Origin: Oscillospiraceae bacterium
GTDB lineage: Bacteria; Bacillota; Clostridia; Oscillospirales; Ruminococcaceae
Reading direction: 5' to 3'
Assembly (NCBI GenBank): GCA_031281115.1
Contig: JAITFV010000285.1
Coordinates: 1 to 26,917, forward strand
Length of the DNA stretch: 26,917 nt
Position numbers and translations under genes: made by a program. Positions within the stretch are counted from its first letter, which is position 1. Every line of letters starts with the position of its first letter. Below are positions 21,580 through 26,917 of this stretch, in pieces. Below the pieces are notes generated by a model, which saw only the letters and a list, made by a program, of their open reading frames with translations, was not told where the DNA came from and made no database searches.

Positions 21580-24084
21580 TTAGTGTAAATCAAATAATCC
21601 TATTCTCCGGATAATAATTTTGTTTAGTACGTCACCGAAAATTTTACCTTCAATCTCTATATAATCCGAGTTCTGCAGTGCCGTTATTACGCCGGCGCGG
21701 TTTAAATCAAAGTACCAGATACCATATTCGGGAATAAACGTAAAAACTTCACATTCCGGGTCATCAGGGTCACTTTTTATGGTCACACCCGCGTAGTAAA
21801 ACTCAACATCTTCTATATCTGCATCGCTTGGAATCCAAAAGTATACCCTAATGTTCTCACCATTCAGAATCATACCGTCATTTGCGTCATTATCAGCCGG
21901 CAACAGAATAAGACTCACAGAAGCTGTACCGTTAGAATTTACAAAATTCAACTCCGGCTTAAGCTTCCACTGTGCTATTAACGTAATATCCTTTGTAATG
22001 CTGTTGAATTCATGAGTACCCGAATAGGATATGCCGGCGTCCGGGTCAAACCAGCCGTCAAATATATAACCTTCGGGCGCAATAAAAGTATCTGCACCTC
22101 TGACAGTATAAGAAGTGCCGGCGATAACTTCGCTGTCCGGTACGTTACCCTCGCCGTCACCTGGGTCATAAGTAACAATGAAAACGCTTTGCACCCATTG
22201 CGCAAAAATTGTAGTATCGCTATCGAATTCTGTATCTGATGTTACCGCGGTTCCGTCTCCCTTTTCCCAGCGAACAAAAGTATATCCGTCTCTTGTCGGT
22301 GTGGGCAGGAACGCCAGTGTGCGGTCTGCTTGTGTCACTGCGCTTGTCGGATTCACAGAGCCGCCGGTCGGGTTAAAGGTAATAGTGAAAATATCCTGCG
22401 ACCACGTTGCGAAAAGCTTGATATTATTTGTTTGCGTATTGAATACCGTATTCACCTCGACACGTGTTCCCGCTACACCCTTTCCGTCTTCGTCTATTTC
22501 TGTAAACCAGCCTGCAAAGCCGTAGGCAGCTGACGGGGGGGTAAACGTATTTGCCAGGACAGCGTGGGGATTCAAATGATTGAAAAGAGCGCTGTGAGCC
22601 GGTAAGCTCGTAAACGTCAGATTCGGCGGTATATTCATTGAACCGCTGCCGCTGTTCGGGTCATAGGTGATTCTGTACGCGGGGTGCTGGAATGTGACAG
22701 GAATAACGCCGCTTATGCCTGTGGTGTTTGAGGGGTAGGTGGGGTAGTCGACATTAATTGAATCGCCTGCAATGCCGCCCGGTGGAATCGGGGTGCTGTC
22801 AACATCGGTCAATGCTCCGTCTGATGCCGTAGCTCCTATGTTTACATATCCTGTTATGATTACATCAAAAGCGGGGTTCTGCCGCCACACGCGAAAACTG
22901 AAAAAATATTGACCTTCTCCGGGAAGCGGGGAAGCAGATTGAAACGTGTATGGGTTATTACCATTGGGCAGGGTAGAAATAATCCCTACCCCATCAAATA
23001 AATTATCTCCTGTCTGAGCATCTGTTAATCTGAATAATTCAAACAAACTACCTATAGTATTGATGTTTCCGCCGCCTTGAAGATTATGATTTGTTATAGT
23101 AATCATAAGCTGACCGGCGGCATTTACGCTCGCCGCTACCGCAGTATTTGTGGCAAACTGTCCTTGCCCGAAAGCCGGACCCGGCGGAAAGCCCGGAGGG
23201 CGGTCGGTAGGAATAACAAGGTTGCGCCCCACAGTTGTGGTAGCAGATGTGGTAAAAATTGATTGTGTTCCCGTAGCATATGTAAGTATCGGGGTCCAAT
23301 CAACCGGAGCGGTATAGAACACATCAGAATCTTGCGGCTCTCCGTCGCCGCCGGTGTAGGTAACTCTGCAACGGAAAAATAACGGTGAGTTGAAAACTCC
23401 CGAAAGGGTTATATCATTTTCGCCTGCAATAGGAATAAAATTACCGACAGGGAGGCCGTCTACCTTATCTTGGCGTTCCCATTGAAACTCAAATTTGCCG
23501 GAATCGGTTACATTATCATTTGACTGGTTTCTCACAATGACACTAAGATTCACTTGTACATTGTTCGTGCCGGCAATGGTAAAACCACCCAAAATATAAG
23601 CAGTATACGGTCTTGTATTCGGTACCCGAGTAACTCTTACGTTGTCTGAATAAAATGGATTGCCATTACTGCCGACAGTGGCGGGGATGTCGCTGTTGTT
23701 GGTGAAAGTCACCTCGCAGCGGTAAAAACCTGCTGTAGTAGCGGTAGCTGTGTTATACACGGAACTTGTGCTCGTTCCGGGAGCGTTGCCCCAAGCTGCG
23801 CTCTCTCCGGTTCTAAACTGCCATTGAAATGTAAAATTACCGGAATAGGTGACGTTATTATTTGCGCTGTCTCTGACCGTAACTCTCAAACCTAAAATCC
23901 CGTCATCATCGTATTCCACAATTGATGCGTAAGCAGTGTATGTTACTGGTTCGTCTATGAAGTACGGTCCGTCGTCCTGCGCCGAGGAAAGAGATGCAGT
24001 GACCATCGTGAGTACAGTGGTCAGCGAAACAAGCGCAGCAATTCCCCTGCGCAGATAAATTCTATTCTTCATCGTCGTCATCAT
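21580..24084 (-). CDS. Secreted Ig-like / InlB-repeat protein within the pilus operon
   Basis: 834 residues from the ATG at 24084, chosen because AGGAGG (24091-24096) lies six bases upstream. A signal peptide (1 to about 36, hydrophobic 16-30) precedes two related Ig-like domains (about 48-153 and 160-258, each starting YTAY and containing FxFQW and F[YF]RC[ER]VT), a less clear middle region (260-465), and three InlB B-type (Listeria-Bacteroides) repeats (about 468-562, 564-631, 634-707). The C-terminal region (710-834) is unrecognised. No LPXTG, dockerin or transmembrane anchor is seen, so attachment may be through the pilus or cell wall. The second InlB-type repeat closely resembles one in the 2004-residue protein. 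It overlaps the prepilin gene by 23 bases and precedes pilB by 22 bases. It is probably a pilus-associated or surface adhesin. Confidence 0.85.
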   Translation of the reverse strand: MMTTMKNRIYLRRGIAALVSLTTVLTMVTASLSSAQDDGPYFIDEPVTYTAYASIVEYDDDGILGLRVTVRDSANNNVTYSGNFTFQWQFRTGESAAWGNAPGTSTSSVYNTATATTAGFYRCEVTFTNNSDIPATVGSNGNPFYSDNVRVTRVPNTRPYTAYILGGFTIAGTNNVQVNLSVIVRNQSNDNVTDSGKFEFQWERQDKVDGLPVGNFIPIAGENDITLSGVFNSPLFFRCRVTYTGGDGEPQDSDVFYTAPVDWTPILTYATGTQSIFTTSATTTVGRNLVIPTDRPPGFPPGPAFGQGQFATNTAVAASVNAAGQLMITITNHNLQGGGNINTIGSLFELFRLTDAQTGDNLFDGVGIISTLPNGNNPYTFQSASPLPGEGQYFFSFRVWRQNPAFDVIITGYVNIGATASDGALTDVDSTPIPPGGIAGDSINVDYPTYPSNTTGISGVIPVTFQHPAYRITYDPNSGSGSMNIPPNLTFTSLPAHSALFNHLNPHAVLANTFTPPSAAYGFAGWFTEIDEDGKGVAGTRVEVNTVFNTQTNNIKLFATWSQDIFTITFNPTGGSVNPTSAVTQADRTLAFLPTPTRDGYTFVRWEKGDGTAVTSDTEFDSDTTIFAQWVQSVFIVTYDPGDGEGNVPDSEVIAGTSYTVRGADTFIAPEGYIFDGWFDPDAGISYSGTHEFNSITKDITLIAQWKLKPELNFVNSNGTASVSLILLPADNDANDGMILNGENIRVYFWIPSDADIEDVEFYYAGVTIKSDPDDPECEVFTFIPEYGIWYFDLNRAGVITALQNSDYIEIEGKIFGDVLNKIIIRRIGLFDLH

Positions 24085-24589
24085 GATTTTCCTCCTCTCC
24101 TGCAATTACAACTTTCGGTGAATTCCGTAAAGCTATTAATTGTTCGGCAGTGTATGTGCGGGGGTCATGCGGGTTTGTCGGTGTAAATGACATGCTCACC
24201 GCAAGTAAATTTGCGTCTTCCCGCCTTGCCGAAAAAGCGATTACATTCCTTGAAACAACGGCGTCCCCGAGGAAAAGCCCGTCATCCTGCAATGTAAATA
24301 CGTGCGGAGCCTCATGGCTGTTGGTGATAGTCAGTGTGTCGGCGTCAAACTCGATTTCTTCATCGCAGTCTATGATATATTCGGCTAACATATTCATTAC
24401 GATTTGGTATTCAATTTGCAGGTTGACCATATCCGTGGTTCTTCTGTAGGTGCGCGAGCTCATGGATATAAACCCTACAAGCGCGGCGCATAAAACCGCG
24501 AAAATCGCAAAGCTTACCAATAGTTCAATTAATGAAAAGCCTTTTTTTCTTTTAAGATTTTTTACGCTCATAACTCTCATAACTCTCAT
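24062..24589 (-). CDS. Type IV prepilin-like protein with acidic C-terminal tail
   Basis: 175 residues with a class III signal: a basic leader (KNLKRKK), cleavage expected after glycine 17 in KG/FSLIE, glutamate at +5 of the mature protein, and a hydrophobic helix (18-43). The body is short, with no clear disulphide pair; a minor pilin or pseudopilin (PulG/GspJ-like size) is likely. It begins with three copies of a nine-base unit carrying ATG (24571, 24580, 24589 are all possible starts). AAAGG before 24589 favours the longest form. The tail EEENHDDDDEE is encoded by the bases that also supply the ribosome binding site and start of the next gene. Confidence 0.85.
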   Translation of the reverse strand: MRVMRVMSVKNLKRKKGFSLIELLVSFAIFAVLCAALVGFISMSSRTYRRTTDMVNLQIEYQIVMNMLAEYIIDCDEEIEFDADTLTITNSHEAPHVFTLQDDGLFLGDAVVSRNVIAFSARREDANLLAVSMSFTPTNPHDPRTYTAEQLIALRNSPKVVIAGEEENHDDDDEE

Positions 24590-24614
24590 AACTATCTGCC
24601 TTTACAAATAACTG

Positions 24615-24651
24615 CCAATTGTACATTGTGCATTGTCAATTGTCAATTGTC
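24615..24651. repeat. CAATTG-core short tandem repeat (copy B, between pilin genes)
   Basis: Imperfect TGACAATT-type units (ATTGTCAATTGTCAATTG and neighbours) fill the gap between the two pilin genes, starting right at the stop of the upstream pseudopilin gene. Related to 6481-6509. Confidence 0.75.
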
Positions 24652-24653
24652 CG

Positions 24654-25208
24654 TCACCCCGCTCTTACGCGGCGGTTTCCGGTTTCGGGAATTATATCAA
24701 TTACATAAGTGATACTGCCGTTCGTGAACCGGATTTCGTCAAGCCTCGGCTCTCCGGCAAGCTGCATGCCCTCCGCATCAACTAAAACCAGCGCACCTCT
24801 GCGCGTAAAGCCGACCCTAAGCGGGTCATGCGCTATATTGCGGGGTTCGTCTTCGCCTTCAATAAAATATAAAACTTCAATATTGGCTCTTCCGAGAATC
24901 TGCTCTTCCGTGCGCCAGGTTGCTTCTTCATCCTCTTCGTTAAACGCTCTCTCGATGTATCTGCCCACGATGTTTCCGCCGCTTACTGTTAATTCAATGA
25001 AAACAGGTTCAGCGCGATACATGGAGTTAATCCGGCACCTCGAGAGCAGGCTGTTCGCGGCGTTTGTGCATTTTCTCAGGTTATTCATCGATGAAGAAGA
25101 TGATGAAATCCCAATCACGCCCATCGAAACGCCGATAAGCGCAAGCACCACAAGAATTTCAATCAGGGTGAAACCTTTATTACTTTTTAAGTTTTTCATA
25201 ATTTTCAT
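24654..25208 (-). CDS. GspH-like pseudopilin
   Basis: 184 residues from the ATG at 25208. A short basic leader is followed by NKG/FTLIEILVVLALIGVSMG with glutamate at +5, the type IV pilin class III signal. The globular part has MNNLRKCTNAANSLLSRCRINSMYR followed by beta-strands (GRYIERAF, VLYFIEGED, RVGFTRRGALVLV, RLDEIRFTNGS), the layout of GspH/FimT-type minor pseudopilins. A GTG at 25217 would overlap the upstream stop codon and add three residues. It is likely part of the priming complex of the pilus. Cysteines 47 and 58 are close and could pair (inference). Confidence 0.87.
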   Translation of the reverse strand: MKIMKNLKSNKGFTLIEILVVLALIGVSMGVIGISSSSSSMNNLRKCTNAANSLLSRCRINSMYRAEPVFIELTVSGGNIVGRYIERAFNEEDEEATWRTEEQILGRANIEVLYFIEGEDEPRNIAHDPLRVGFTRRGALVLVDAEGMQLAGEPRLDEIRFTNGSITYVIDIIPETGNRRVRAG

Positions 25209-25213
25209 GACAT

Positions 25214-26917
25214 TCACCGTTTATGCCAGTTTTCGTAAAACACCAGCGCAGACATATCCCATGAAGGAGTTTTAGGTTCACTAAAATCATCGTCAAAAAT
25301 CGATATATTCAAATAATAACCAAACATTCTGTTGTTGTTTACCGCGCGCATTGATGGGATTATCTCTGCTCCCGCAGTCGTAATATCGCCGCTCAGCGTA
25401 ACTGTTCCGTTGCTTATTATCAAGCCTTTAAATTCTGCTGCACCGACCTCAACATTACCTGTACTCAAAATTAAATTAACGCTGCTTGGAAGGCTGCTCG
25501 TGTTTGTTAAGCTTCCCCCGTTACATTTTATGATTACGGCACGGACAATGTCACCGTCATAAAACCGGTGTTCACCGTTGTCCAAATCATCATCAATCCG
25601 CGCCGTGTTCACGATGTAGGAATAAGGCGTAAAATCATCTGCCTGTATGCTTGTTGAAAGAGAGCGTGTAATATTTTTATACATACGCTGTAATCTGTTG
25701 GAAAGGTTCCTGAGATTTTCTTCAGCTTCATCAATTTGATTGATTTGTAACCCGCCGTCTTCATCAGCATAATAGTAAACTCCGCTCGTTCGCGCATTAT
25801 CCGGTTCTCCGCTAAGCGAAAGATAAGTATTCAAGTAATCCTCGTAACTCTCGATTTCATCGGCATAATCCGAGAAGTATTTTCTAAAAAATCCATTCGC
25901 AGCTTCTCTGTCGCCGTTGAAATCCATAAATAAACGCAGCAAAATATAATTTTCTCCGTTTATATTAATCACGCTGTAAACAGGCTGAATTCCCGGTATG
26001 TCTGCATAGGGCTCAATATGATTTCCTACGTTTGCGGCAGGAGTAACGGTTTCACCGGGTCCGAAAATAATCGGGTTTGTTCGCCTGTCAATCAAATTTG
26101 CAGGAACTAAATAAGCAAGCTGGTCGCTTTTAACTGAAACAGACTGCCCCATAAAGATACCGGCGGGATTATCGAATCCCTCAACTTCAGGGGGGTTAAT
26201 AAAGCTGTGCCCTGCCAAGAAGAGTTCTTTAAGTTCCGTCATGTCAAGAGTTGAGTTTTGAGCGTTAATTATTATTGAACTGCTTTGCGAAGCGTTCACA
26301 GGCGAGTTCCCGAATCCGTAGTATCTGCCCGCAAGAACGGCAGTTGCGCCCGCACCCCGCAGCTCTAAGTCGTCATCAATATAAATATCGCCGTTCAGAG
26401 ATACGGAACCCGTGCCTTCTACGCCCACGATGATTCTGCTCGCCCATAAATCGGAATCGCTGCTCACTGTTAAATTTCCCATATTGTTAATTTCAACATT
26501 GCCGCTGCTAATCATCGTCGTATTATTAATCGTCAGCGCGCCGCCGGCGATAATCTGCCCCGCATAAGCAATACCGTTGTTAATGCTGACTTCTGTTGCG
26601 GGTATATTCAGTCCTGCCGTTGCAATCAATGCGATTTCATTAATCGGATAATCGGCGCGAACATAGGAAAAGTCCGGTATTACTACAACAATATCACTCA
26701 CGACAGAAGAAACAAATCCGTCGGCGGTGCGGTGCGTGACCGTAATATTTCTTATAATAAATTCGCAATCATCTCTTTCCCATTCACAAACCTGCGCCGA
26801 GTGGGTTCTGCATTCAACCAAATTATCACCAAACCAAAATCCGTCAACATCCTCTGTTAAATTCTTTCTGAATTGAACGGCGAAATTTTCACGGAAATGA
26901 GTTTCCAAATCATCAAT
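25214..26917 (-). CDS. Pilus-locus extracellular protein, PilX-like / bactofilin-like repeats (N-terminus cut by window edge)
   Basis: 567 residues are visible and the frame is still open at the right edge, so the true start and any prepilin leader are outside. The part seen begins with a region like a minor-pilin stalk (FRKNLTEDVDGFWFGDN), then a run of short beta-strands alternating 'on/off' like a beta-helix (INNTTMISSGNVEINNMGN, GTGSVSLNGDIYIDDDLELR), the pattern annotated in Firmicutes as PilX N-terminal-containing or polymer-forming proteins. A helical segment (about residues 350-410) and a second beta-helix-like run follow (GNVEVGAAEFKGLIISNGTV). It ends eight bases before the pseudopilin start. 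It is probably a large minor pilin or tip protein; the family is not certain. Confidence 0.7.
   Translation of the reverse strand: MDDLETHFRENFAVQFRKNLTEDVDGFWFGDNLVECRTHSAQVCEWERDDCEFIIRNITVTHRTADGFVSSVVSDIVVVIPDFSYVRADYPINEIALIATAGLNIPATEVSINNGIAYAGQIIAGGALTINNTTMISSGNVEINNMGNLTVSSDSDLWASRIIVGVEGTGSVSLNGDIYIDDDLELRGAGATAVLAGRYYGFGNSPVNASQSSSIIINAQNSTLDMTELKELFLAGHSFINPPEVEGFDNPAGIFMGQSVSVKSDQLAYLVPANLIDRRTNPIIFGPGETVTPAANVGNHIEPYADIPGIQPVYSVININGENYILLRLFMDFNGDREAANGFFRKYFSDYADEIESYEDYLNTYLSLSGEPDNARTSGVYYYADEDGGLQINQIDEAEENLRNLSNRLQRMYKNITRSLSTSIQADDFTPYSYIVNTARIDDDLDNGEHRFYDGDIVRAVIIKCNGGSLTNTSSLPSSVNLILSTGNVEVGAAEFKGLIISNGTVTLSGDITTAGAEIIPSMRAVNNNRMFGYYLNISIFDDDFSEPKTPSWDMSALVFYENWHKR

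Overview
The window looks like chromosomal DNA from a Clostridia-type Firmicute, probably an anaerobic gut or rumen lineage. The grounds are FabK as the enoyl-ACP reductase, a compact type II fatty-acid operon, consensus sigma-A promoters, AGGAGG ribosome binding sites, a type I dockerin-like C-terminus, InlB-type and Big-type surface repeats, and a Gram-positive-style type IV pilus locus. I cannot name the species.

Left part (1-9599, all minus strand): a fatty-acid synthesis cluster read from right to left as fabH, fabK, a small membrane protein, fabG, fabF, accB, fabZ, hicB, hicA, two paralogous lipoproteins and accC (cut by the left edge). The enzymes carry malonyl-ACP chain initiation (FabH), elongation (FabF), reduction, dehydration and second reduction (FabG, FabZ, FabK), and acetyl-CoA carboxylation (AccB, AccC). 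Two things break the usual order. A HicBA toxin-antitoxin pair plus a lipoprotein pair sits between fabZ and accC, and part of this insert is bounded by a 24-bp direct repeat. A four-helix membrane protein occupies the slot between fabK and fabG where fabD is often found.

Middle (9600-11428): a 126-bp divergent intergenic region holds two good sigma-A promoters arranged face to face. One drives the fabH operon leftward and the other drives fabD-aroE rightward. aroE ends in a hairpin terminator that contains its own stop codon.

Right part (11429-26917, all minus strand): a type IV pilus / surface locus, read from right to left as a pilus-associated beta-rich protein (cut by the right edge), a GspH-like pseudopilin, a second prepilin, an Ig/InlB-repeat secreted protein, pilB (with a two-motif MshEN-type N-terminus), pilT and a ManC/cupin-like protein whose sugar-nucleotidyltransferase domain has lost its core. 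Downstream comes an unusually palindrome-rich 400-bp intergenic region, then a separately promoted 2004-residue secreted protein with five PPC-like repeats, cysteine-rich inserts, Big-type domains, InlB-type repeats and a dockerin-like C-terminus. The two large secreted proteins share a very similar InlB-type repeat and probably serve as surface or pilus-linked adhesins.

The most interesting items are the toxin-antitoxin/lipoprotein insertion inside an essential operon, the core-deleted ManC homologue, the palindrome array and structured 5' leader before the giant protein, and the secreted adhesin embedded in the pilus operon with its start signals encoded inside the preceding prepilin's acidic tail.
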